From Planctomycetota bacterium (GTDB taxonomy: Bacteria > Planctomycetota > Phycisphaerae > WQYP01), in NCBI GenBank assembly GCA_021798635.1, contig JAJZGH010000202.1, positions 1 through 9,374 of the forward strand: DNA of 9,374 nt, given 5' to 3'. A program made the position numbers and the translations under genes. Positions 1-6,218 of this stretch are shown here, one piece after another (position 1 is the stretch's first letter; each line of letters starts with the position of its first letter). The notes below the pieces were generated by a model, which was not told the DNA's origin, did not search any database, and worked only from the letters and a program-made list of their open reading frames with translations.

Positions 1-1
1 G

Positions 2-1435
2 CGTAAATTCCGCAACCGCTCTCTGACATCCTTCCACACGCGAAATATCGCCAAAATAACCTTGAAATCTGCTGGCCGCACTCTCCAGATCGTTCCACAC
101 GGCAAAGGCTGGCTGCTGACCAAGCCTGTGCTGGCACCGGCCGCCACCGCTGCAGTTACCAGTTGGATCAGCAATTTGCAGTTGCTTACCGCCCATCGCT
201 TTTCCAGTGTTTCCGCCGGCCGCGCGGGTTTTAAAAACAGCCCGCTCACCATTACCGTAGCATTTAAGCCCCCGCATGCTCTGCCAACCGCCGGTGCCAA
301 AAAGCCGACCGCGATGCCACAAGCCCTTCCCGCTCCGGCTCCGTTGGTTATCAACTTCGGCATAAAAACCGATTTGACCGGTAAATTCTATTACGCCCAA
401 AGCAGTTACAACCCCGGTGTGTGCGTAGTGCGTAACACATCCTTTACGCAGATGAATCAAAGCTTTAATAAACTGCGGGACCGTCACCTGGTGGCAGCCG
501 ATGTCGCCACGCAAGCTTCAAAGATTACCATGACGCGCCGCACAGGCGTTACCGGCAATACTCCCGCTGTACTTACACTTAGTAAAATGGGTGGGAAATG
601 GGTATTAAACACGTCGCCAACGCAGCATGAAATTGCCAATAGCGCCGCCGTCAGCATGCTCCTTACTGATCTGCATTCTGCGACGGCCAAACGTTTTCTC
701 GATATGCCGCAGAATTTGGCTGCCTTGGGCCTAAGTAATCCCGTAGCACGTGTGAAGATCACGCGGGCCGGGCATATCCACCCCATTGACCTCGCATTTG
801 GCACGCCGCAAAAATCCGGCTTGGTGCCGGTAAAACTTGCGCAGTGGCCCAGCGTTTATCTGATCAGTTCTGCCGCCGCGCAGGAATTACTGCCAAAACT
901 CACCGCTTTACGCAGTAAAACCGTCGCCAATCTTGCCGGAGTTAAAATTCAGCGTATCACGCTGCGGCACGCCGGCCAGACTGTTTCGCTGCGAAATCTC
1001 CACGGTAAATGGATGCTGGGAACCAAAGCGCCCGTCGCCGCTTCAGCGGTAAACAATCTCCTGGCAGCCTGGAAACCGTTACAGGCCAAAAACTGGTTTA
1101 TCAACTCCCGTATGGTCTCCTCCGTTCCCCCCATTACCCTGGACGTTGCGCTGCTGCATTCCAGTAAAGTTGCGCCCGCAACTAAAAAGTCGGCGACACC
1201 AGCTAGGGTGCAAGCGCTCCCACAACATGATGTCCTGACCCTTTGGGATATCAACATCCCCGCGAAAGCCGCCACCGGTAAAGCAGCTGCCGCAACCACC
1301 CATCCAACCGCAAAAACCCAATGGCGCGCGGAACTTGTCCAGGCCGGCCACGCACAAACGAATCCCGCCTGGATATTCCAGCCAGAATCCAGCTTGGTGT
1401 CTGCAGTGCAGTCTCTGCTTAAATCGCAAAAATAG
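2..1435 (+). CDS. DUF4340 domain-containing protein with three repeat units (5' partial)
   Basis: The frame is open from base 2 to the TAG at 1433-1435, giving 477 residues, and the protein clearly continues upstream. A TTG at 62 could be read as a start, but the residues before it (RKFRNRSLTSFHTRNIAKIT) already belong to the first domain, so the gene is truncated by the window. Three copies of one pattern are visible at about residues 1-67, 156-232 and 299-366: an LRxR/LRSK-like opening, an I-x-K/R-I-T strand, a G-K-x-W turn (GKGWLL, GGKWVL, HGKWML), then an alanine-rich helix ending near RF or NWF. This matches DUF4340, which in known genomes sits with GldG-like and ABC-transporter genes at the envelope. 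Ala/Pro/Thr-rich linkers separate the units. No function is established; the assignment rests on motif memory. It converges on the minus-strand DUF3226 gene with 20 nt between stops. Confidence 0.75.
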   Translation, partial: RKFRNRSLTSFHTRNIAKITLKSAGRTLQIVPHGKGWLLTKPVLAPAATAAVTSWISNLQLLTAHRFSSVSAGRAGFKNSPLTITVAFKPPHALPTAGAKKPTAMPQALPAPAPLVINFGIKTDLTGKFYYAQSSYNPGVCVVRNTSFTQMNQSFNKLRDRHLVAADVATQASKITMTRRTGVTGNTPAVLTLSKMGGKWVLNTSPTQHEIANSAAVSMLLTDLHSATAKRFLDMPQNLAALGLSNPVARVKITRAGHIHPIDLAFGTPQKSGLVPVKLAQWPSVYLISSAAAQELLPKLTALRSKTVANLAGVKIQRITLRHAGQTVSLRNLHGKWMLGTKAPVAASAVNNLLAAWKPLQAKNWFINSRMVSSVPPITLDVALLHSSKVAPATKKSATPARVQALPQHDVLTLWDINIPAKAATGKAAAATTHPTAKTQWRAELVQAGHAQTNPAWIFQPESSLVSAVQSLLKSQK

Positions 1436-1455
1436 CCACTGTTCACAGAAAATAT

Positions 1456-2100
1456 TTATATCCGATAAACCGCCTTGAACCATTTTACGAATTCTTGAGC
1501 AACGGCGGCGTCGGCCTCGAAAAATCTTGCTTTTACGGCGGTTCCGTAGGGAAGCCCCGGTTCTCGCTGCCACGCCAGCCAGGAATGCAGCACCGCTTTG
1601 ATCCGATCATTCGCAGTGAATGACGCGCCGAGGTCTGCGGCTACATCGGTTGACTTCTCCGCGTGTGAAAGTAACGGATCATCTTTCGGCACTAAGGCTC
1701 TCAATAAATTTTCGAGCTTCCCAAAATCCTGTTTATTGTCCGGCATAAGCCACACGCCAACGCGAACGCGAAGAGAAGGCAGGTCTTGAATGTAGCCAGA
1801 TTCCGGCGGACTATCAGGCATTGGAAAGCCCAGTGGTTTTAATTCGCGGCAAACTTGTTGCCAGCGATCCGCGATGGCCCGGTCAGTATCGATGACAAAA
1901 CCCACCGACCGTCCTGACGCGGCCTTGACCGCCACTTTCATTTCCTTGAGCACCTTGGTGTCACAGCCTTCCACCTTGATATCGACAGGACGCGGGCCAA
2001 GATCAAATGAAATGCCGTGCCGCAAAAGCAGATGAATAATGGCATGTAGATCGTCCGGCCCCTCCACGTGGAGGCTTGGCCGTTCCAGCGATACCCCCAT
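1456..2100 (-). CDS. DUF3226 TOPRIM-like protein, partner of the upstream AAA ATPase
   Basis: The 214-residue product carries TOPRIM-like acidic motifs: VEGPDD (E13, D16, D17) near the N-terminus and FVIDTD (D71, D73) after a strand. VGVWLMPDN (114-122) followed by GKLEN (E130) is the hallmark I associate with DUF3226. TOPRIM folds use the Glu and the DxD to bind Mg2+ in OLD-family nucleases, primases and topoisomerases, so a metal-dependent nucleic-acid-cutting role is inferred. The ATG at 2100-2098 overlaps the TGA of the ATPase by one base (TGATG), and a GAGG lies 7 nt upstream inside the ATPase gene, so the two are translationally coupled and probably work as a complex. By analogy with OLD, Gabija (GajA) and PARIS (AriA/AriB), this would be the effector. 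The specific defence system cannot be named from sequence alone. Confidence 0.8.
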   Translation of the reverse strand: MGVSLERPSLHVEGPDDLHAIIHLLLRHGISFDLGPRPVDIKVEGCDTKVLKEMKVAVKAASGRSVGFVIDTDRAIADRWQQVCRELKPLGFPMPDSPPESGYIQDLPSLRVRVGVWLMPDNKQDFGKLENLLRALVPKDDPLLSHAEKSTDVAADLGASFTANDRIKAVLHSWLAWQREPGLPYGTAVKARFFEADAAVAQEFVKWFKAVYRI

Positions 2101-3203
2101 CAGCGCACCTCAAGCTGATGTTCATCGGCCGTTATCAGTTCCTCTCCGGAAAATGGCACGCTGGCTTCCAGTCCGCGCTCGATTTTATGCAGGGAGACCT
2201 GCGCCCTGATGGTTTGATCTTGCCGACAAACGGCGGCCAACCCACGCACGCAGTCGAAGCTATGAGTGGTCGCGAACACTTGGATATTCAACTCTATCGC
2301 GGTCCTTGCGATCAATGACCAGACGTCGCCCATAATTGAATAATGGAATCCCGTGTCCATTTCGTCAATGATTAGAAATCCCTGTTTCGCCTGGATAAGC
2401 GCTGCCGAAAGAGCCAGTAATCGCCGCATGCCATCGCCACAACTTCCCAGGGGCACACGTCGGTTGTCCCCTTTAAAGCTCACAACCACGCCGCCACGGC
2501 CAGCATAAGGCCGAAAACTTTGCGGCTCGCCGGTGAGAAAAACGATGGACGCAATTTGGGGATCAAGAATCCTCATGGCCTCAATCACCTCAGATTCACG
2601 CGACTCCAAGAGTATCTGGTTCCAAATAGCCGCCAACTGCCGCAATTCAAGGGAATCCGGCGTAATAAATTGAATGGGCGGCGAGATGGATTGCTCTTCC
2701 TTAAGATTCCGGCGAAAGGGGCGCCGCGGGCCAACCTGAATTGCGCCTTCACTTGATAAGAATATTGGCTCGATGCCCTGCGATCGGGATCCCCCGCATT
2801 CGATGCTCATGGCGAAGGCGGGCCGTCGCGTCCGGCTGGTCTTAAATAGCTCTGGAGCATCTTCGATCTGTGATAAGGGCACAACCCGCACCGTTACCGG
2901 CGGCAGGCTATTATCCGACTTAACGGAAAAATGGGATCCCTCGCCGGCGAGATGGCCATGAAAGAAGTGTGAAATATCGACAAAGCTGCTCTCCTCAGGC
3001 GAGCCGGGAGTTATTTCGCCGCGCCGTGAGGCGATGTTAATAAGCACGCTTGGATCCCCGCCGGCGGCCAAGAGGTGAACACATTCCAGCAGCGCTGTCT
3101 TCCCGCCATTATTCTTCCCAACCAGCAAATTAATGCGGGATAACCCGCCAAGAGTATACTTTTGAAATCCACGGTAATTTTCAACAGCGACTGATTTAAG
3201 CAT
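2100..3203 (-). CDS. AAA family ATPase (AAA_21/OLD-like, SMC-type)
   Basis: This 367-residue protein has a complete ABC/SMC-type ATPase set. Walker A is GKNNGGKT (29-36), after an N-terminal strand with the ENYRGF signature usual for OLD/RecF-like ATPases. A signature-like segment LGSCGDGMRRLLAL starts near 252. Walker B is FLIIDEMD (276-283) with D280 and catalytic E281, and a switch histidine lies in ATTHS (H314). The insert at about 80-240 is less recognisable. Such proteins dimerise on ATP and control a partner nuclease. The partner here is the coupled DUF3226 gene immediately downstream. The start is the ATG at 3203-3201, which places the first strand (LKSVAVENYRGF) at the usual distance from Walker A; the ribosome-binding site is poor. 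A TATACT sits 31 nt upstream on the minus strand. It could also be a repair or housekeeping ATPase, but the pairing favours defence. Confidence 0.88.
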   Translation of the reverse strand: MLKSVAVENYRGFQKYTLGGLSRINLLVGKNNGGKTALLECVHLLAAGGDPSVLINIASRRGEITPGSPEESSFVDISHFFHGHLAGEGSHFSVKSDNSLPPVTVRVVPLSQIEDAPELFKTSRTRRPAFAMSIECGGSRSQGIEPIFLSSEGAIQVGPRRPFRRNLKEEQSISPPIQFITPDSLELRQLAAIWNQILLESRESEVIEAMRILDPQIASIVFLTGEPQSFRPYAGRGGVVVSFKGDNRRVPLGSCGDGMRRLLALSAALIQAKQGFLIIDEMDTGFHYSIMGDVWSLIARTAIELNIQVFATTHSFDCVRGLAAVCRQDQTIRAQVSLHKIERGLEASVPFSGEELITADEHQLEVR

Positions 3204-3234
3204 GGCACGCCCATTCCATCATTTTTCCTGCGGC

Positions 3235-3263
3235 AGTATAACCCATCGCTACGGTTTGCTCCA
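3235..3263 (-). promoter_or_regulatory. candidate promoter for the ATPase-DUF3226 pair
   Basis: On the minus strand a TATACT hexamer (plus-strand AGTATA at 3235-3240) lies about 31 nt upstream of the ATPase start codon. At 17-nt spacing the -35 position reads TGGAGC, only a 3/6 match to TTGACA. The -10 is good and the -35 poor, so this is tentative. It would give a leader of roughly 25 nt. Confidence 0.3.
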
Positions 3264-3265
3264 TA

Positions 3266-3512
3266 TTACATCATCGGAATGGTATCAAACAGCCGAGCCT
3301 CTCGAAACTCGATGGTCAGTCCGACATGCAAATATCGACGTTGCGAAAGATTGTCGCCGCCTTGGGCGGAGAGCTGGATGTGATAGCCCGATTTTCCAAA
3401 GGCGCAGTTCGTATCGATCAGTTTGAGGATCGCGGGCATCATGCGCCTCGTGCAACCACCGCCGCACTTCATTTGGTTTGACAACCGGTGGCAGGCCATT
3501 ATTCGCTGGCAC
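3266..3512 (-). pseudogene. small unrecognised gene, possibly frameshifted
   Basis: Two overlapping minus-strand frames together look like one small gene of about 80 residues. The first frame, from a GTG at 3512-3510, begins MPANNGLPPVVKPNEVRRWL and is protein-like up to about HEAHDAR. The second frame, ending in TAA at 3266-3268, continues naturally from ILKLIDTNCAFGKSGYH to FREARLFDTIPMM with GC-rich third positions and common codons. Removing one G near 3432 would join the two. Alternatively, an intact 58-residue ORF starts at the ATG ATG at 3442-3437, with a GAGG just upstream. An in-frame TAA immediately before the GTG rules out a longer N-terminus. I do not recognise the family. It could be a true short gene, a decayed gene, a sequencing indel, or chance. 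Confidence 0.35.
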
Positions 3513-3604
3513 TCGTTAAAATAGCATAGCCACTACACTGGCTCATGACGCCAACATCCCGGGGCAACCGTGCGCTATACAAACAGCGAAGAAATCCCGG
3601 CCAA

Positions 3605-4411
3605 TTATGCCGCTATTTCGCTGGTCCATATTTTGAACTGCTGGAGCCGCATTAACCCGAAGGACGTGGTTAAGGCTGTGTCGGCGGCGTCGCGACCGTG
3701 GGCCATGACAATTCTCCCGATACGCGGATGGTTGTGCCGGGCGTCAAACGTGTACCAGCCATTGGAAAGAAAAACCTCAAACCAGGCAGAAAAATCCATG
3801 GGATCCGCATTCGGCGGCACGCCAATATCACCTAAATATCCGGTGGCATAGCGGGCGGGAATGCCCAGGCAGCGGCACAATGTGATCGCAAGATGCGCAA
3901 AATCCCGGCAAACTCCTCTTCGCTGATTAAACACATCAAACGCGGATTTCGAACTGTCAGCAAACAGATAACCGAATTGCACATGATTATGTACATAATT
4001 GCATACCGCCTGAACCCGTTGATAGCCCGTTACGCCCAGACCAAATTGTCGCCATGCAAATTCCGTCAAACGGTCCACTTCACAATACCGCGATGGCAGT
4101 AAAAACCGCAGTGTGTCCGTCGGCAAATTCTGAATCTCAAGCTGCTGCGCATTAAGATCTCCCTTATCGGGCATTCCATCGACCTCCACGACGGTATCGT
4201 TGTAAAGTTTCAGTAAGCCCGTCTGGGCCACCAGCCGTGAGCAGGTGTTACCAAATGTATCCGAAAAGTTCTCCACCGGCACGTCAGGTGAAATCACCAG
4301 ATGCTCCGGGGTCAGCAGGTGATATCCGCCCGGATACGTATGCAGCAGTAGCATCAGGGGAGTAGGGGCCGGAACTGAAAAATGAATGTCGTAACCTATG
4401 CGGATGCGCAT
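3605..4411 (-). CDS. transglutaminase-like family protein with serine at the expected His site
   Basis: A 268-residue protein of the bacterial transglutaminase-like group (COG1305). The N-terminal half is a beta-rich domain typical of this group (MRIRIGYDIHF onward). The papain-like core follows, with the catalytic cysteine in RRGVCRDFAHLAI (C168), then IPARYATGYLGDIG (184-196), MDFSAWFEVF (205-214) and WYTFDARHN (219-227, D223). In most family members the residue before AW is the catalytic histidine; here it is S208. H226 three residues after the Asp is another nearby histidine. Family members act as cysteine proteases or amide-hydrolysing/crosslinking enzymes. No signal peptide is visible, so a cytoplasmic location is likely. 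GGAG lies 7 nt upstream of the ATG. The downstream ATPase pair lies on the same strand but 400 nt away, so it is probably a separate unit. Confidence 0.85.
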   Translation of the reverse strand: MRIRIGYDIHFSVPAPTPLMLLLHTYPGGYHLLTPEHLVISPDVPVENFSDTFGNTCSRLVAQTGLLKLYNDTVVEVDGMPDKGDLNAQQLEIQNLPTDTLRFLLPSRYCEVDRLTEFAWRQFGLGVTGYQRVQAVCNYVHNHVQFGYLFADSSKSAFDVFNQRRGVCRDFAHLAITLCRCLGIPARYATGYLGDIGVPPNADPMDFSAWFEVFLSNGWYTFDARHNHPRIGRIVMAHGRDAADTALTTSFGLMRLQQFKIWTSEIAA

Positions 4412-4424
4412 TTATAAACTCCAA

Positions 4425-4442
4425 TGGGTAAACAATTACCCA
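4425..4442 (-). promoter_or_regulatory. short palindrome upstream of the transglutaminase start
   Basis: TGGGTAA and TTACCCA form perfect 7-bp arms around a 4-nt loop. The element ends 13 nt before the start codon, directly upstream of the GGAG ribosome-binding site. It could be a repressor operator or a leader hairpin affecting ribosome access. Confidence 0.3.
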
Positions 4443-4770
4443 ATCCCCACTAAACTGATCGCCCCGAGAAGGCGGTCCGTGTAACCGCAACCTCGCCCGT
4501 TATTCGGAGAGGCCCCTGGGTCGCCAAGATCAGCCCGGTGACATCTTAGGAGTCAATCCGAGTAAGCACCAAACATTACTCGGGCAGGCTCCTGGAATTC
4601 ACCAGAGAAATAATACTTGCCAACTGTCCCTGCATAGGGCCAAGCCCTGGCAGATTCACGCTGCAAGCCCGTTTCGTTTCCACTGGCTGCCATCGTAGTA
4701 TAGCGCCCGTTTGCGTTGAAATCAAAAATCCCAAGCCTGCCTGCACGCCGCAAGTGCCTGATGGTAAGGA

Positions 4771-4776
4771 TATAAT
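4771..4776 (+). promoter_or_regulatory. candidate -10 element for the ParB-like/aquaporin unit
   Basis: An exact TATAAT lies 117 nt upstream of the ParB-like start codon. The -35 position at 17-nt spacing (4748-4753, CCGCAA) is a poor match, so activation or chance is possible. If used, transcription would begin near 4783 and leave a leader of about 110 nt that includes the inverted repeats at 4805-4843. Confidence 0.35.
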
Positions 4777-4804
4777 AAAGCAGGGGACGAACTGAATGCT
4801 GGTG

Positions 4805-4843
4805 GGCTAAAAATATCGCATTCGTTGGCGAACTTTTAGCCAA
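4805..4843 (+). promoter_or_regulatory. overlapping inverted repeats in the ParB-like gene leader
   Basis: GGCTAAAA (4805-4812) pairs perfectly with TTTTAGCC (4834-4841). TTGGC (4825-4829) pairs with GCCAA (4839-4843). The two stems share bases 4839-4841, so they exclude one another. No U-tract follows, so this is not a standard terminator. A regulatory role is inferred only. Confidence 0.3.
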
Positions 4844-4893
4844 CTGTGTCGCGAACTGAAATCGGCTTATGGCCACAATATTAAGGAAGATCT

Positions 4894-5253
4894 ATGAAAA
4901 TAAAATGGTTAGACAAGCCGCAAAAGCATGACTATCGCGCTGCCGCCCGTTATTTGAGCCTGACGATGAGTCAACGCAAAGCCGAGGCTATTGCCGACAA
5001 ACTGAAACAGGCCGATATGACTGAATTTGCGGCAAAGGACATTTTCCGATCCTCCGAGCTGTCTTTGCTGGGCGTCAGCAACAGTCATGTTGAGAAGGAT
5101 GTGGACGCGATTACCGGCACCGGAAAATTGTCGCCGCTGTTGCTTTGCAGAGACCAAGCCAACGGCAAATTAATCATTGCCGATGGCTATCACAGACTCT
5201 GTGCCGTTTATAAATTGGATGAAGATGCCATGATTCCGTGCAAAATTGTTTAA
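4894..5253 (+). CDS. small ParB-like domain protein
   Basis: This 119-residue protein starts at an ATG with AAGGA about 7 nt upstream. The C-terminal half resembles the ParB/Srx-like fold: a strand with PLLLCRD (81-87), then GKLIIADGYHRLCAVYKL (91-108), where the G-Y-H-R motif (98-101) corresponds to the GxxR nucleotide-binding box of ParB-like proteins. The N-terminal part (WLDKPQKHDYRAAARYLSL, 5-23) is a helical lead-in seen in a group of small stand-alone ParB-like proteins of unknown role. It lacks the HTH and C-terminal dimerisation domains of a true partition ParB, and no parA is nearby, so I do not infer chromosome segregation. It lies 52 nt upstream of the aquaporin on the same strand and may be co-transcribed with it. 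Confidence 0.65.
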   Translation: MKIKWLDKPQKHDYRAAARYLSLTMSQRKAEAIADKLKQADMTEFAAKDIFRSSELSLLGVSNSHVEKDVDAITGTGKLSPLLLCRDQANGKLIIADGYHRLCAVYKLDEDAMIPCKIV

Positions 5254-5258
5254 GCGTA

Positions 5259-5293
5259 GTACTGTCAATCCCCATTTGCAGGCTTGACAGCAC
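5259..5293 (+). promoter_or_regulatory. inverted repeat abutting the aquaporin ribosome-binding site
   Basis: GTACTGTCAA (5259-5268) and TTGACAGCAC (5284-5293) form 10-bp arms with one mismatch and a 15-nt loop. The right arm ends directly before the GAGG (5294-5297) of the aquaporin gene. No U-tract follows, so termination is unlikely. It could be an operator or a hairpin that tunes aquaporin translation relative to the upstream gene. Confidence 0.4.
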
Positions 5294-5305
5294 GAGGTAG
5301 ATACG

Positions 5306-6091
5306 ATGACAAATAAGCCCCATCAGCACGATATATCCTCAGCCCAACGGCATATGCTGCATTCCTCTATATCGCCTGACTTCCTGGAATCATCGCAGGA
5401 ATGGCGGCGTGCTTTCTCAGAAGCCTGGGGTACATTTCTTCTGGTGGTTGTGGCCGCCGGCGCTGTCGTTGTCGGTGCCCGGAGTCATGGTGCCGTGACA
5501 CTGAGCATGATTGTCGTCGCACCCGGATTGATGGTTATGGCCGTCATCTATTTCATGGGGGACGTCGGCGGGGCACACCTGAATCCGGCCGTCACGCTGG
5601 CCTTTGCGGTTCGCCGCAATTTCCCATGGAAACGGGTTCCCGGGTATATCCTTTCGCAGTTCGTCGGAGGCATAGCCGCAGCCATTTTCTTAAGGGCGAT
5701 GTTCGGCACGGCGGGTCTTTTGGGTGCCACCGTTCCCGGAAAAGGGATCAGTGATTTGCAGGCCCTGGCCATGGAAATATTGTTAACGACCGGCCTGGTC
5801 AGCACAATCCTCGGCACCGCCTCTGGAGCAAGAAATGTCGGCTCCAACGCAGCACTGGCCGTCGGCGGTTACATCGCCCTGGCCGGGCTTTGGGCGGCTC
5901 CCATCAGTGGCGCTTCGATGAATCCGGTACGATCTTTTGCTCCCGATCTGATACGCGGCGACTTGAGCACGTGCTGGATCTACATCCTCGGCCCGCTCAT
6001 CGGCGCAATGATCGCCGTAGGATTCGAGTGGATCCTCAAAGGCAAACCCACCACCGCCGGCACCCTCGCCGCCCAGGGAAGCCCCGACTAA
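5306..6091 (+). CDS. MIP/aquaporin family channel
   Basis: A 261-residue membrane protein with six hydrophobic segments (roughly 42-58, 66-84, 113-131, 154-172, 182-200, 223-243) and the two MIP half-helix motifs: HLNPAVT (91-97) and SMNPVRS (204-210), where NPV replaces the usual second NPA. Aligning on these motifs to E. coli AqpZ puts P73, G194, A203 and R209 at the aromatic/arginine filter positions held by F43, H174, T183 and R189. The filter therefore looks wider and less polar than a strict water channel, and transport of a larger neutral solute is possible. An N-terminal extension of about 35 residues precedes the first membrane segment. GAGG lies 8 nt upstream of the ATG. It follows the ParB-like gene by 52 nt. 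Family assignment is certain; the substrate is unknown. Confidence 0.93.
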   Translation: MTNKPHQHDISSAQRHMLHSSISPDFLESSQEWRRAFSEAWGTFLLVVVAAGAVVVGARSHGAVTLSMIVVAPGLMVMAVIYFMGDVGGAHLNPAVTLAFAVRRNFPWKRVPGYILSQFVGGIAAAIFLRAMFGTAGLLGATVPGKGISDLQALAMEILLTTGLVSTILGTASGARNVGSNAALAVGGYIALAGLWAAPISGASMNPVRSFAPDLIRGDLSTCWIYILGPLIGAMIAVGFEWILKGKPTTAGTLAAQGSPD

Positions 6092-6113
6092 GTCCGCGGG
6101 GGTCTCGCGCCTG

Positions 6114-6142
6114 CTGGCAAATTTCGCCTACGACACTATACT
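6114..6142 (+). promoter_or_regulatory. candidate promoter of the R-M operon
   Basis: CTGGCA (6114-6119) and TATACT (6137-6142) are separated by 17 nt, matching the sigma-70 consensus at 4/6 and 5/6. The predicted start near 6149 is about 70 nt upstream of the methyltransferase ATG. It is the best-looking promoter in the window. Confidence 0.5.
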
Positions 6143-6218
6143 TTGGGTCGTCGTGCCTATGCCGTTGAACAAGTAGCCGGTACTCGGCAGCTCGACAGTG
6201 ATTTCCGCGGGGGATCGA

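Larger units (their letters stand above)
4412..4893. other. intergenic region between divergent genes
   Basis: This 482-nt gap separates the divergent transglutaminase and ParB-like genes. It holds a hairpin next to the transglutaminase gene (4425-4442), a short GCGGT/ACCGC hairpin at 4472-4488, and a TATAAT with inverted repeats on the plus-strand side (4771-4843). A minus-strand frame of 107 residues runs from a GTG at 4876 to a stop at 4553. It has no ribosome-binding site, uses several rare-looking codons (ATA, AGG, TTA) and matches nothing I recognise, so I do not call it a gene. No tRNA cloverleaf or known riboswitch was seen. Confidence 0.5.

Noticed and set aside
1436..1455. Bidirectional terminator between the convergent genes
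   Set aside because: The 20-nt gap has no GC-rich hairpin with a T-tract.
949..1573. Two long minus-strand frames (949-1446, 1079-1573)
   Set aside because: They lie antisense to the DUF4340 gene, overlap each other, have unlikely compositions (Arg/Trp/Cys-rich) and no ribosome-binding sites.
4441..4560. Possible structured RNA or tRNA in the GC-rich stretch
   Set aside because: Only short hairpins (GCGGT/ACCGC) are seen; there is no cloverleaf, anticodon arm or T-loop motif.
4553..4876. 107-codon minus-strand frame in the intergenic region
   Set aside because: GTG start without a ribosome-binding site, rare-looking codons, no recognised motif, and it overlaps plus-strand regulatory signals. 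Kept only as a note in the intergenic entry.
4894..5253. Plasmid or chromosome partition locus suggested by the ParB-like protein
   Set aside because: No ParA, no parS-like repeats and no HTH domain; the protein is a stand-alone small ParB-like fold.
5401..6168. Plus-strand frames of 117 and 92 codons inside and past the aquaporin gene
   Set aside because: They are Arg/Cys/His-rich translations of the aquaporin gene in another frame; the true frame has clear NPA motifs and membrane segments.
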